The position numbers and the translations under genes are program-made. Shown one piece after another: positions 1 to 12,560 of a DNA stretch of 64,000 nt; position 1 is the stretch's first letter; each line of letters begins with the position of its first letter. The notes beneath the pieces were generated by a model that had not been told where the DNA came from, made no database searches, and was given only the letters and a program-made list of their open reading frames with translations. The stretch covers positions 1 to 64,000 of IMG/VR virus record IMGVR_UViG_3300025584_000003; one strand, 5' to 3'. The stretch is from a virus.

Positions 1-3000
1 CAGATCCCGGATCTGCTACAGTTGTTGAGCTGTCAAAGTTGTACTGGACATGTCCGGCTGCATTTCCGGTGTTACCAGATGATCCAGACGTTCCGCTTGA
101 ACCGCTTGAACCGCTTGAACCGCTTGATCCTGAAGTTCCACTTGAACCGCTTGACCCGCTTGAACCACTTGATCCGGAGGTTCCGCTTGTACCGCTTGAC
201 CCGGAAGTTCCACTCGTACCGCTTGACCCGGAGGTTCCGGAAGAGCCACTTGATCCTGCTGAACCGCTTGACCCAGAAGTTCCGCTTGTACCGCTTGAAC
301 CTGAAGTTCCGCTTGAACCTGAAGTTCCTGAAGAACCGCTTGAACCTGCCGAACCGCTTGAACCTGAAGTACCACTCGTACCGCTTGATCCTGAAGTACC
401 ACTCGTACCGCTTGATCCGGAAGTCCCTGAAGATCCGCTTGAACCTGCTGAACCGCTTGAACCACTCGTACCGCTTGAACCACTAGTCCCTGCATCTCCT
501 GTACGGAAATAATTTAAAACTAGACGATCTAGATTTGAGAAAGGTGATGCTGCGGAAGAATCTACGTTAGTTACTCCGATCTGCCAGTATCCTGGTCCCT
601 CGGTTATAGAATTCACTTGGAATATTAATCAGTTTTCAGGTACATAAGTCTCGCTGAGCACGATGTGACCTTTAACCGCGCTAGTAGAGTCGTCGAAGGT
701 TGCCAGTAACCCCTGTACATCTACCGCTAAAATGTCCTCATCGGAACAGATTATAACGGTAGCCGCGTTTTGAGTCCCATTGTTTAATCGTAAGTCTCCA
801 GATCCCGGATCTGCTACAGTTGTTGAGCTGTCAAAGTTGTACTGGACATGTCCGGCTGCATTTCCGGTGTTACCAGATGATCCAGACGTTCCGCTTGAAC
901 CGCTTGAACCGCTTGAACCGCTTGAACCGCTTGAACCACTTGATCCGGAGGTTCCGCTCGTACCGCTTGACCCGGAAGTTCCACTCGTACCGCTTGACCC
1001 GGAGGTTCCGGAAGAGCCACTTGATCCTGCTGATCCGCTTGAACCTGAAGTTCCTGAAGTTCCGCTTGACCCGGAAGTTCCGCTTGATCCTGATGATCCG
1101 CTTGAACCGCTTGAACCTGAAGTTCCTGAAGTTCCGCTTGATCCCGAAGTTCCGCTTGAACCGCTTGAACCTGCCGATCCACTTGAACCTGAAGTTCCTG
1201 AAGTTCCACTTGACCCGGAGGTTCCGCTAGAACCTGAAGTTCCTGAAGTTCCGCTTGATCCTGAAGTTCCTGAAGTTCCGCTTGATCCTGAAGTTCCGCT
1301 TGATCCTGAAGTTCCACTTGTACCGCTTGATCCTGAAGTACCACTCGTACCGCTTGAACCTGAGGTTCCGGAAGAACCGCTTGAACCTGCTGAACCGCTT
1401 GACCCAGAAGTTCCGCTTGTACCTGAAGTTCCGCTTGAACCTGAAGTTCCGCTTGTACCTGAAGTTCCACTTGAGCCTGAAGTACCACTTGAACCAGAGG
1501 TTCCGCTTGAACCGCTTGAACCTGCTGAACCGCTTGACCCAGAAGTACCACTAGTTCCGCTTGAACCTGAAGTACCACTCGTACCACTTGTACCGCTTGA
1601 CCCCGAAGTACCACTAGTACCGCTTGTACCGCTTGATCCTGAAGTTCCGGAAGAACCACTTGATCCTGCAGATCCACTTGAACCTGAAGTTCCTGAAGTT
1701 CCTGAAGTTCCGCTTGACCCGGAAGTTCCAGAAGTTCCTGAAGTTCCGCTTGATCCTGAAGTTCCAGAAGTTCCTGAAGTTCCGCTTGATCCGCTTGTTC
1801 CAGATGACCCGCTAGTACCACTCGTACCGCTAGTTCCGCTTGATCCTGAAGTTCCACTTGTACCGCTAGTTCCACTTGAGCCGCTTGTACCTGAATCCCC
1901 CGTAACCCCTTTTTCTCCAGAAGATCCTGAGGTTCCGCTCGTACCACTTGAACCGGAAGTTCCACTTGACCCGCTAGTTCCAGACGACCCGCTAGTACCA
2001 CTTGTACCACTCGTACCGCTTGAACCTGAAGTACCACTCGTACCACTTGTACCGCTTGATCCTGAGGTTCCGCTTGATCCGCTTGAACCGCTTGAACCGC
2101 TTGATCCTGAAGTTCCACTTATACCGCTTGATCCTGAGGTTCCGCTAGTTCCGGAAGTTCCACTTGAACCCGAAGTTCCGCTAGTTCCGGAAGTTCCGCT
2201 TGAACCGGAAGTACCGCTTGAACCGGAAGTTCCTGCAGCTCCGCTTGATCCTGAAGTTCCGCTAGTTCCAACTCCTCCAGAAGACCCAGAGGTACCGCCA
2301 GTACCGCTTGAACCTGAAGTTCCGCTAGTTCCGGAAGTTCCGCTTGAACCGCTTGTTCCAGCGTCTCCTTTCGCTCCAGAAGAGCCCGAGGTCCCACTTG
2401 ACCCGCTAGATCCTGAATCCCCAATAACTCCTTTTTCTCCAGAAGATCCCGAAGTTCCACTCGTACCGCTTGATCCTGAAGTTCCTGAGGTTCCGCTTGA
2501 TCCTGAAGTTCCGCTAGTTCCTGAAGTTCCACTTGAACCGCTTGAACCTGCTGAACCGCTTGAACCTGAAGTACCACTCGTACCGCTTGATCCGGAAGTG
2601 CCGCTTACACCGCTTGAACCGCTTGAACCGCTTGATCCAGAGGTACCACTCGTACCGCTAGTTCCGCTTGAACCTGAAGTTCCAGAAGTTCCTGAAGTTC
2701 CGCTTGAACCGCTAGTTCCACTTGAACCGCTTGAACCGCTTGACCCTGAGGTTCCACTTGTACCGCTAGTTCCACTTGATCCAGAAGTACCGCTTGTACC
2801 CGCAGTCCCGCTTGACCCAGAAGTACCGCTAGTACCGCTAGTCCCGCTTGACCCAGAAGTACCGCTAGTACCGCTAGTTCCGCTTGATCCTGAAGTACCG
2901 CTAATTCCTGAAGTCCCACTTGACCCTGAAGTACCGCTAATTCCTGAAGTCCCACTTGACCCTGAAGTACCACTCGTACCACTATCCCCGCTTGAGCCCG

Positions 3001-4612
3001 AAGTACCGCTCGTACCGCTAGTTCCACTTGACCCCGAAGTACCACTCGTACCGCTTGATCCGCTTGATCCGCTTGAACCGCTTGATCCTGCTGATCCGCT
3101 TGAACCTGAAGTTCCACTTGTACCGCTTGATCCTGAAGTTCCGCTTAATCCTGAAGTTCCGCTTGATCCTGAAGTTCCACTTGTACCGCTTGAACCTGAC
3201 GTTCCGCTTAAACCGGAAGTACCGCTTGTGCCGCTTGAACCGCTTGAACCGCTTGATCCAGAAGTCCCGCTTGATCCGGAAGTCCCAGAAGAACCGCTCG
3301 TACCACTCGTACCGCTTAATCCAGAAGTACCACTTGTACCTGCACCTCCTGAAGATCCGGAAGTTCCGCCTATACCGCTCGTACCACTTGACCCGGAAGT
3401 TCCGTCTATTCCGCTTGAACCGCTTGTTCCTGAAGTTCCAGCTGCTCCACTCGATCCCGAAGTTCCGCTAGTTCCGGAAGTACCACTCGTACCGCTTGAT
3501 CCACTTGAACCGCTTGATCCGCTTGAACCTGAAGTACCACTCGTACCGCTTGAACCTGAAGTACCACTCGTACCGCTTGAACCGCTTGAACCGCTTGATC
3601 CACTCGAACCCGAAGTACCACTAGTACCGCTAGTTCCACTTGACCCCGAAGTACCACTCGTACCGCTTGATCCTGAGGTTCCGGAAGAACCACTTGACCC
3701 TGAAGCTCCGGGCACCCCCGTATCTCCACTTGAACCTGAAGTTCCTGCTGCTCCGCTTGATCCTGAAGTACCGCTCGTTCCAACTCCTCCAGAAGACCCA
3801 GAAGTACCGCCAGTACCGCTTGATCCTGAAGTTCCGCTTGAACCAGAAGTTCCGCTTGAACCACTCGTTCCAGCGTCTCCTTTAGCTCCAGAAGAGCCTG
3901 AGGTTCCGCTTGATCCACTTGATCCTGAATCTCCAGTAACTCCTTTCTCTCCAGAAGATCCTGAAGTTCCACTCGTACCGCTTGATCCGGAAGTTCCGGA
4001 AGAACCGCTTGATCCTGCTGACCCGCTTGAACCAGAAGTTCCTGAAGTCCCGCTTGAACCAGAAGTTCCCGAAGTTCCGCTTGATCCTGATGATCCGCTT
4101 GATCCTGAAGTTCCTGAAGTCCCGCTTGATCCAGAAGTACCACTCGTACCGCTTGAACCGCTTGAACCTGCTGAACCGCTTGAACCTGAAGTACCACTCG
4201 TACCACTTGTACCACTCGTACCGCTTGATCCTGAAGTTCCGCTTGATCCTGAAGTTCCAGAAGTTCCGGAAGTCCCCGAAGATCCGCTTGAACCTGCTGA
4301 TCCGCTTGATCCAGAAGTACCGCTAGTTCCGGAAGTACCGCTAGCACCGCTAGCTCCGCTTGATCCGGAAGTACCGCTAGCACCGCTAGCTCCGCTTGAG
4401 CCAGAAGTACCTGAGGTACCTTCAGAGGCTACTCATGTACTACCTGTTCATGTTTTTAATACTTCATTAGATGAATCTCACCAAGTCTGTCCAGTTATTG
4501 GGGACGCTGGTGGTGCGGCGGATGCGTTGTGGGATTTTGCTGAAAATGTTGCATTAGCCTGTGATTGGCTATATACATCCGATATTTGTTTGGCTTTTAT
4601 TTGTCCTGACAT
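1..4612 (-). CDS. Giant collagen-like tail fibre (partial, runs off left edge; TGA=Trp)
   Basis: Read with TGA as Trp this is one frame of at least 1,537 residues. The N-terminus (to about residue 60) carries TWWDSSNEVLKTW, a virion-attachment motif frequent in phage fibres; three of its tryptophans are TGA. Then about 1,190 residues of Gly-X-Y triplets follow, mostly GSS and GTS, with scattered charged triplets (GEKG, GAKGDAG). A roughly 130-residue non-collagen module (AAGHVQYNFDSSTTV to LVLNYFRTG) follows, then a second collagen block, then a second module copy cut by the window edge. TGA at 629 is read through (PEN-W-LIFQV). The start at 4612 has GGAG about nine bases upstream. The likely role is a long receptor-binding or decorative fibre. 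Its Ser/Thr-rich triplets make it a plausible target of the glycosyltransferase gene just upstream; that link is inference. Confidence 0.85.
496..870 (-). repeat. Non-collagen beta module between fibre collagen blocks; a second copy starts at 1-60
   Basis: A coding module within the fibre. The segment beginning N-T-G-N-A-A-G-H-V-Q-Y-N and continuing into DPGSGDLRLNNGT is repeated almost base for base at positions 1-60, where the copy runs off the edge. Similar short modules between collagen-like blocks act as trimerisation or tip domains in other phage fibres; that role is assumed here. Confidence 0.75.
871..4430 (-). repeat. Long Gly-X-Y collagen-like coding repeat, 9-base period
   Basis: Nearly uninterrupted Gly-Ser/Thr-Ser triplets encoded by near-repeats of GGT-TCA-AGC and GGA-ACT-TCA type units. 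Higher-order blocks recur (GEKGVTGDSG, GSAGSSGSSG), suggesting expansion by recombination between repeats. The opposite strand stays open only because of this periodicity (Pro-Leu-Glu repeats); that frame is not a gene. Confidence 0.85.
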
Positions 4613-4626
4613 GCGGGGTCTCCAAA

Positions 4627-5007
4627 CTAGTTATAGTTTACGTATTCTTTTTCCTCAATAAACATAGAGTTGGTTTCGTTGTTAATTATTTTTTTTAAAT
4701 TAGCTCTAGTGTCATTAGTGTAATACACTGCTCGCGCTAATTTTATAAATTCCTCATCAAACTCTTTTAATTGTTCTTTTCTACGCAGTTGGTCCTCTAT
4801 ATCCCATAGCTCTGCATTACAATTATAAAGATTCATATAACTTTCAGAATCCAATGAGAAATTCAATAGCTCTACAACGCTATGTTGTAAAGCCTCAAAT
4901 TCTGTTTGTACATTTTTAATCTTTTCTGGGTCAGTAAAATTCTCAGTTTTTAATTGAAGAATAGATAGCTTATCTATTAATTCTCCATTAGATATTTCAA
5001 TTTTCAT
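4627..5007 (-). CDS. DUF6165-like protein
   Basis: 126 residues. The N-terminus (KIEISNGELIDKLSILQLK) and the DPEKIKNVQ segment match my memory of DUF6165, a short helical family of unknown function often found with surface-polysaccharide glycosyltransferases. The start at 5007 overlaps the end of the megaprotein gene by 20 bases, so the two are probably translationally coupled. It lies between the megaprotein and the fibre, consistent with an accessory role in glycan work. Trp here is TGG. Confidence 0.75.
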   Translation of the reverse strand: MKIEISNGELIDKLSILQLKTENFTDPEKIKNVQTEFEALQHSVVELLNFSLDSESYMNLYNCNAELWDIEDQLRRKEQLKEFDEEFIKLARAVYYTNDTRANLKKIINNETNSMFIEEKEYVNYN

Positions 5008-8000
5008 AAATAGTATTAATTACCTCCTCTGGTAAAATACTTGAAGAGCACTCGAAATTCTTTCCTCTAGGACATCAATTTCAATCGCCTCTATCAAATT
5101 TTTCCTCATTAAAACAATTATGACATACTGTGTCTTTATGCATTCTAACACATTTAAATTCATACCAAGGCGCTGTAAAGCCGGAAATCATTAATACTGG
5201 CACCTTTAACGCTCAAGCTAGCCAAGCTAATCCTGAACTCAATCCCATAAAGAATGTAGCATGTTTCAATATACGCATTGTTTCAGTAAGATTCAAGTTA
5301 GTTTTGTCGATTATGCCATTTAATTCACTTTCTTCTTTACTTATAACTACTACTTTATAACCTTTTGAATTTAAATAGTCTACCACAGTTTGCCATCCTC
5401 CAGGATAATTTCAATATTTACACTGAGCTGTGGAGTGGGCCGCTAGACATACATAAGGACCGTCAATATCAGTATGTCCTTTAATCTTAGCCATTTGCGG
5501 TAATAGTTCTTCATACTCGAGACCTAAAATATCACAAGCAACCTCTTGTAAAGGAATTGAAAATGGATTTCTTTTATGAAGGAAATCATCATCTTCTCTA
5601 ATACCTACTACATAGCTTGCGTATAAATTGTCAACAGTAGTTCCCGGACTAATAAACTTTAATTCTGGATAATCAAGCAAATGATTATGGAATGTAGACA
5701 CTATTACTTCGCAATTATGTTTTTCTTTAAACTTTTGAACATAGGGTATTCAAGCCAAAGTATCTCCTAGAGAGCTGCTATCTAACGCAATTAATACTCG
5801 TTTATTATCACAATTAAAAGCGTATTGGTTCACTAATTCTTCACCTTTATGTACCGTAATCATATAATTGGTAAAATATACTCTACTTGCTTTAATTCAG
5901 CTATTAGCAGATACTCCAATTTTCTCATATACAACCTCTTCTAAATCTTGATCAATAAATTTTATATCATAAGTATGGTCAGATTCTGATCCTCACAATT
6001 CTACAAATGGTCCATCTACAAAATTATGGTCAACTGATATATTTCCATTTAATATAGAAGTTGATTCCCCGTAATAAAGATAATCTAAATAACCAGGCAA
6101 TTCTGTTTCCTCACTCTCATAAACTTCAAGTAATTTTCTTTTTTCTTCTAAAGGATATATTTTAGTTTTATCTCCTATCGAGAAAGTATATAAATTTCTA
6201 GGACTAATTTCTATCATAGCATCATGAAGAGATTTATGCTGTACATGCCCGTACTCTCCGTTAGAATTATGAGTTACTATTTTTTTATAATATCTTCTAG
6301 AAGTTTCACCTAATATAAATTTTCTTAAATATTTTTCATCAAATTTATCATATAAAGAGTCAGGAAAATCTCATAAAGCATATTCTCCTACTCCTAAAGT
6401 TTCCATAGCTTTGCTAAACTCATACGCTCTAATTGGATTACTTTTTCCCGTTACTGATATAACTTTTCAATCTTCAGGGTCTTTTAATAAGTCGTATCCT
6501 CCAAAAATAAGTTCGTCGTCCGGGTGAGCTACTATCATCAACTTATTAGGAAGTTTAGTATCAGCCTTCACGACAAATGTGTTATATTTTTCTATTCTTT
6601 TTTTGTAATCTTTTGTAACTAGCTCATTCTTGAATAATTTACCATCTTTATATATTTGATATTTATTTAGTTTAGAACTTAATCCCAAATTATGATGAAA
6701 AAATTTAGAACCTGAAAAATCTAAATTAATTTCCTTACCATTATATTTTAACAAATATTTAGAATCATCAGTAATATTTGGTTTACCTAATACTAACCTA
6801 AATTCTTTCTTATATACAAATCCATATATATTAAGAGCTCCATCAGTAATTAAATTCTTAACTCCATAATCCTTTTCTACATCTATATATTTTCTTATTT
6901 TTAGATTAGACTCTCCCTCTGTTTTAATAATAAGATCATAAATCCAAGGCTCTAGATACAGTCTAGAATCCCCATCTCTTGAAGAAGAAGCCTTAAAATA
7001 TTGCTGGGAATTATTTATATTATTGAACGCCGTAAAATTTTTAGAAATTGAAAAAAATGTCATAGCAAAAGAATCCTCATCTGTATCATAGTAGTAAAAT
7101 GAGCCATGAGCGCCTTTACCTAAATCTTCTTTATGAATTTTAAATAAATCCTTTTGCGGAATCATATCGTAGTTTAAAAAATGAATTATGTCTATATCTC
7201 GTGATTTACAGTATACTTCTGCATTTTTAAATAATGAAAATACTGCATAAGAATGATTTGGAGTTTCATGATTTACAGATTTAACAAAATAATCTTCGTT
7301 ATCAAATCAAAAAGTAACCGGGATTTCTATAATTTCATTGTTACTATCATATACATAATGTTCTACAGATTTTTGTATTTCTAAACTAACTGGGTAGTGT
7401 GTTACTAACAAAATATCATATCCGAATTCCTTAATTCGCTTTATACATTTTTTTAAAACATCTATTTTTTCTTTGGTGTTAGTATAGGCTAAAATAGCCA
7501 CTACTTCTTTTAAAGGTTTATTATCTTCTATAGCTTGTAATATATCATTTCTTGTTAGATCCACCATTTCTACTTCTTTTTCTAACCTAATTATATTATT
7601 TTCTATTTCAGATAAAGTTTTTTCGTCTAGTTCCTTAGTTATTTCCACACCATTATGAGAATCTAAAAGACTAATATTCTTAACATCTTTTAAATTTCCT
7701 AAATTAATCACCACCACTTTACTATCTGTTTCAAATTTAATATGCGCCTCTCTCTCCAATACATCTCTAGTATCCTCATAGCAAGTGTATTTAAATAATA
7801 CTTCATTATCATCTAATCTTTCTCTAAAAATTAGGGCCAATAAATTTTTATTTTTTTCAAATAAATTAACTTTATAAGTTGTCAAGCTTATGGAATCCTT
7901 TATTGTATATTGAGAAGCTTCTGTTTTTTCATCTAATTTTATAATATCATCTCAGATATTTTGCATTCTAAAACGCTCATAAAGTCACTTCTCCAATTGT

Positions 8001-10900
8001 CTTTCTGAAAGCTCTAAGTATTCTTGTAAAGAATCTATTCCCTCAAATCCTTTAAATTTAGTGGTAACTGAAAACATAAGAACTCTAACATTTTCAAAAG
8101 TTATATTGTCTTCGTTTGATTGACTTGTAATAAAACATCCTGAACTATTAGTGGTCTTTAATAGAGTTCTAAATTTAATGAAAGGATTGTATTTTAACAA
8201 AACATCATAATTTAAAAAATGTATAGTATCAACCTCTAAGTTTTTACAGTAATTAAAGGCATTTTTAAATAATGTAAACGCTGCATAAGAATGATTTTTA
8301 TTTTTACTATAAAAAGTTTCAAAATAAACTCCAGAAAGATCTCCTCAAAAAAATTCAGGAGTTTCAAATATTTCATTATTTGGATCATACACATAGTGAT
8401 CTACTTCATCTTTTATCTCCTGAGGAACATCATAGTGGGTTGATAATAATATATCGTATCCAAACCCCTTAATTTGCGCTATGCGTTCTTTTAATAATTT
8501 TTCTTTACTAGCGGTATCAGTATAAGAGCTTATAACTACAATCTCTTTCTTAATTTTTTTAAGAAACCTCAATACTTTTGAAGCAGTATTAGGATTTTTG
8601 TTATCGATTTCTGGATGATACGCTAGTATATTAGCTTCGCTTTTTGGGTAAATCTCATCCATTTCTTTGGGCCAATTCTCCATAAAAAACATAGAAGAAT
8701 AATTTAAGGAGGCTATATGCCCCTGGCTAAAGCCCATAACATTGTCATGTGGAGAAATTCAAGTTATAGGAAGAAACTCGTCATATTTATATTTTCAAAA
8801 TAACATGTTAATAATTCGTTCTTCAGAGCATGCCGTGTCATCTACAAAAATTTTACCATCTGAATCTGTATTACTAATGTTCCTTATATAAGCCTCTTCT
8901 CGGAGAACTTCTTCAAAAAAACGTTGAGATCTTTTATCATACATAAATATACCTGTGGCCACTGTGTGACCGCTATATGGTAAATTACCGGTATCTCACC
9001 CGTATAGTTCGCAAAGCTCTTCTCCATGCTTCTTTTCTCTTCGCCCATCCCCATCCTCTCTAAAATGTAATAAAGAGGGGTATCTATATCTCATACATAG
9101 TGGATAATGTTTTAGTTTATCTACATAAGTATTAAGATGGTCTATATTTTCCGACACTACCATATCTCCATCTAAAAAAATATAATAATCAAATTCATCA
9201 TTTTTTGTAGTTTCTAATGCAGCCGCTATTCTAGCAAAATAGTTTTGGCTATCTACATGACCTACCTGGTTTACTTTGCCTCCAGAATATTCTATTTTTT
9301 TATTTATTACTCTCGAATATGAAAAGGGTACTTCACAATTAAATCCATAAACAATTATTGGGAGTTTTGAAAATTCTAATAAACTTTTTACACACGCCTC
9401 TACATAAGGCATATATTTGAGATCACCGCCTACTACATACGCTCCTAATTTTGCAGCAGTACTTTGTATTTTATTTGATACCTTATCAAGCAAAAATTGA
9501 TCTTCGCCATTTATCCTAATTTTTGTATCTTTTGAAATAGGAAAACTAGACGCCCAAGAATCTTCATTTGATAATTCTGCTTTATATACTTCTTTATTAT
9601 CTTCAAGAAATTCAACAGTATATTGCTTTTTTATAGGTCCATTTATTTTTATTAATGGAGTATTATTACTTTTTATAGCTGTAATATAATTTCCAAAATC
9701 TTTATAATAATTTTCATTTACATTATTATTTAATATATCAACAGCAGTTAATGCCGCATTCTGTCAACTAAATTTATTGACTCTAGGAGCTTTAAGAAGT
9801 GCCTGGCCCTTATTTATATTTCTATTTTCATAAGTGCTTCTCATTATTTCCTTTAAGTGGTCGAAGTCAGGCTCATCTCATAATCCTACTCCTTCTGTAG
9901 CAAACATAAAAGGCTTCATAGGTCTTTGATCTATAGTCCTTACTTGTTGGGAGATTCCTCCCGCAAAATCTAATTGTGCCGGATGGCTTGAGCATATGGT
10001 GGGAATTCCAGAAGCAATAGCTTCTATTAAGGGTAAGTTCCACCCTTCCGATCTAGCGCAAGATACAAAACAATCTCCATATTTAAGATAATTAATGTAA
10101 TCTTTTCTAGGTAAAAAAGGTATAATTTTAATATTTGGATGTTCTATTTTATGAAAAGCTAAACGTTCTTTAGTAGAATTCATTCCATCCACCGAGTGGG
10201 GATTCTCGATAGAACACACCAGATCGATAGGTTCATTTGCACCAAATTCTTCACTAAAAGCTCTTAAAATTTCTGTTGTAGATTTTCTATGATCCCATCT
10301 GCCAAATAATACAAACTTATATCGGTCGTCTTTAAACTCGTCTGGTCTTTTTCCAGAACTAACGTTAAAGATTGAGGTGTCCACAGCCTCCGGAACTACA
10401 AATACTCTATCAGCAGGGTATCCTTGGGCGATACTACAGTCGCGTTGCCATTTAGTGGGTACTCATAACATTTCATTTCGTAATAGTGCTTCAAAAAACT
10501 CATTTGGATATAAAGTGCTTTCTCAGACATTATAGCCTATGTTGTAGCCGGGATAACTATTTTCGAATCAGTAATGGTGGTTTGTTTCTGATAAAATTAT
10601 GTTAACAGGATTTTCTGGAGGAAGAGTTCCGACTCCGTTATACATCTCAAAATCTATACCTTTGTACACCCCACTATCCATACCTTCGTCACAAGTCTGC
10701 CTAATGAACATTTCTTTATCAATGTCTGTTAGATATGTTTCCTTTTCATGAGGACGATCAGATACTCCATCTCAGGAAGGCCCTACAGAAAAATTTCTTA
10801 ATTTAACTGGTAAGTAGTTATTTAAAGCTCTAAAAAATCCACGAGCATGAGCGGCATAGCCAGTTTGCCCGACAAAGGAAGTGTGACCATATATATTCAT
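4988..10900 (-). CDS. 1,970-residue multidomain glycosyltransferase/deacetylase megaprotein (TGA=Trp)
   Basis: Seven standard-code fragments join in one frame (5,913 bases) when about twenty TGA codons are read as Trp. Modules in order: GT4-type glycosyltransferase (about 1-395; GRWDHRKSTTEILRAF, SEGWNLPLIEAIASG); GT8-like domain (about 465-720) with a DGDM metal motif; two related GT-A-like modules (about 780-1000 and 1130-1320) sharing LVTHYPVSLEIQ/LSTHYDVPQEIK and NHSYAxFxLFKNA; PIG-L/LmbE N-acetyl-sugar deacetylase (about 1450-1570; AHPDDE and GHVQHKSLHD); heptosyltransferase-like domain (about 1700-1970; KYWNYPGGWQ, GLAWLAWALKVPVLMISG). It ends in TAA inside the DUF6165 start. No Shine-Dalgarno is visible; TATAAT sits five bases before ATG. 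The likely role is assembling a modified glycan on a virion protein or host surface. Confidence 0.85.
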
Positions 10901-10906
10901 TTAGTA

Positions 10907-11302
10907 TTATATTACCGGTCCTCATAGTAGAAATTCATCAGTCGCATCGATGCTATATCCTAGCGCTGTGGTGTTTAGTTGAATTAATATTCCTAATGCA
11001 TTATTTATCATTGAAGTTATATCGGTTGGAGGAACTCGTAGAGAGTTAACGTATAAAGCTCATTCTCCGGTATCATTAACAATACCGCTAGTGTGGAACT
11101 CAGAATGCATAAAAGAGCCGCTAATCAGCAAATATGAGTCTCCAGATACATACTGTCCTGAGACCGTATCTAAATTTTGAGACCACGCATTAGCTGTACT
11201 TATCGAATCAATACCGCCTTCTAAAGCTACTAGGCTTCTATTTCATTTTAATCTGCCTGTATTAAAATCGTCTAATAAGGCTACTTCTTCTACCAAGCTC
11301 AT
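10907..11302 (-). CDS. Unknown virion protein, 131 aa (TGA=Trp)
   Basis: Not recognised. In the TGA=Trp reading the frame runs from MSLVEEVALLDDF to DEFLLWGPVI and a TAA. Tryptophans at KLKWNR, GEWALY and LLWGP are TGA. It is rich in Ser, Thr and Leu with no membrane segment. It overlaps the 3' end of the preceding gene by 13 bases and ends seven bases before the megaprotein start. Position between neck genes and fibre genes suggests a tail or neck component. Confidence 0.7.
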
Positions 11303-12072
11303 ATTTTATCGTAAATGGTGTCGTCTGGAAGTATTCTGCTAAGATGTACTGTTTGCTCTAATAAAGTTCCTTGAAATTCTAAAGGTCGTACTTGTCTAAC
11401 TATTCATCTTTGATTAGTAGTTTCGACTACAACATCTTTAGGTCTCAATGGGGGATAATTTAGCATGTTTAAAACACAGTCACTCGGCATAAACTCTCCA
11501 AACATTGTTATTTGATTAAATTGTGGTGCTGGATTTATCATACCCGTTATAGTTATTGGGTCATAATATCCACCTGTTCATCCTGTATTAAAGCAGGTTA
11601 AACATTCGTTTTCAGTTTGTCTTCCTAACGTACTATTGTAACAATCCGGACAATGTGTCCCTCAAGTTCTTCTTTTTAATATGTATATAGTTCTGCCCCC
11701 ACCTACTCTTAAAGCCTTTTCTTTTAGAGCTTTTACTCGTCTAAAAACTTTATGAGTTGAAGTGTCATCTAAATAAGCTGGGGTAGCTGGTGCTATAGAC
11801 GAAGATAAATCTGATAAATCTATTATCTTTAATTTATAATACCAGGTACGTTGTGGATCATATAATTTTTCTACAGAAGTATCTGAATAAGAAAAACCAG
11901 AAGCTGTTACTCCTGAAGCTATTAAATCATACTCAGTAATGTCACTACTGGGCGCTTCGCTTCTATAAACACTAATGCTAAATCCAGAAGCACTTACGTC
12001 TGAAAAAGCTCAAGTTAAAGTCAGAGCGTCTATATCATAAGACGTTATATCTAAAGAAGTTAAAGTAAGCAT
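11290..12072 (-). CDS. Virion protein with fibronectin-like N-terminus and zinc ribbon, 260 aa (TGA=Trp)
   Basis: The N-terminal about 95 residues look like a fibronectin-III strand pattern (LTWAFSDVSASGFSISVYR ... TWYYKLKII). The middle carries CPDC and CLTC pairs about 18 residues apart, a four-cysteine zinc ribbon. The C-terminus (RPKDVVVETTNQRWIV, LEFQGTLLEQTV) is beta-rich. TGA encodes Trp at LTWAF, RTWGT, TGWTG, QRWIV and near the end. Stop is TAG. A neck or tail-completion role is likely from its position after the capsid genes; no family name is claimed. Confidence 0.72.
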
Positions 12073-12560
12073 TAGTATCCTATATCAAAATATTCAGAGT
12101 GTACGCCGCCATAACAGTCGTCTATGTTGGCAGACATTTTCATAGATCTAGCCATTCTAGCATATCTAGTTGATAACACGTTAAATCAATTTACATATCG
12201 CCCATACTTATCCTGATCCCTAACTGTAATCCCTCCGGCATCATTTCATGTTAATTGATTTCTTGCTGAAAGAATTCCTTTTGAAACTAAAATATGGAGG
12301 GTAGCCCCAAATTTCATTACCGACCAACTTGGTACCTCGGATATTGTAGTATACACACTACTTCTTATTGGGGGTATTTCATAATTAATTTCGTCTAGGG
12401 TATCTTTTAGACAATGTCATAAAAGAGTATCTGAACTTTCTTCTGTTAAATCTAATTCATTTTCTGCAACTGTATCATTAAGAAAGGTTCTAAATCTATC
12501 TACATATAGCTGATCTGCAAAGGGTATTAAATTGGTTAATAATTCCTGAGTATTAGGCAT
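12072..12560 (-). CDS. Probable neck/connector protein, 162 aa (TGA=Trp)
   Basis: Frame MPNTQELLTNLIPF to EYFDIGY, TAA stop overlapping the next ATG. TGA encodes Trp at LLWHC, LTWND and VNWFN, while PSW uses TGG. The largely helical character and position shortly after capsid genes fit a head-tail connector component, but I do not recognise the family. Confidence 0.7.

Noticed and set aside
780-4661. A 1,293-codon plus-strand frame (Pro-Leu-Glu-Pro-rich) opposite the fibre, and several similar frames in this region
   Set aside because: All arise from the 9-base periodicity of the collagen-like gene on the other strand; there are no ribosome sites, and the minus frame joins to recognisable fibre motifs.
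4988-10900. Seven apparently separate or broken genes between 5.0 and 10.9 kb
   Set aside because: Each break is a TGA at a plausible Trp position and all pieces share one frame with total length divisible by three; pseudogene decay would also produce TAA, TAG and frameshifts.
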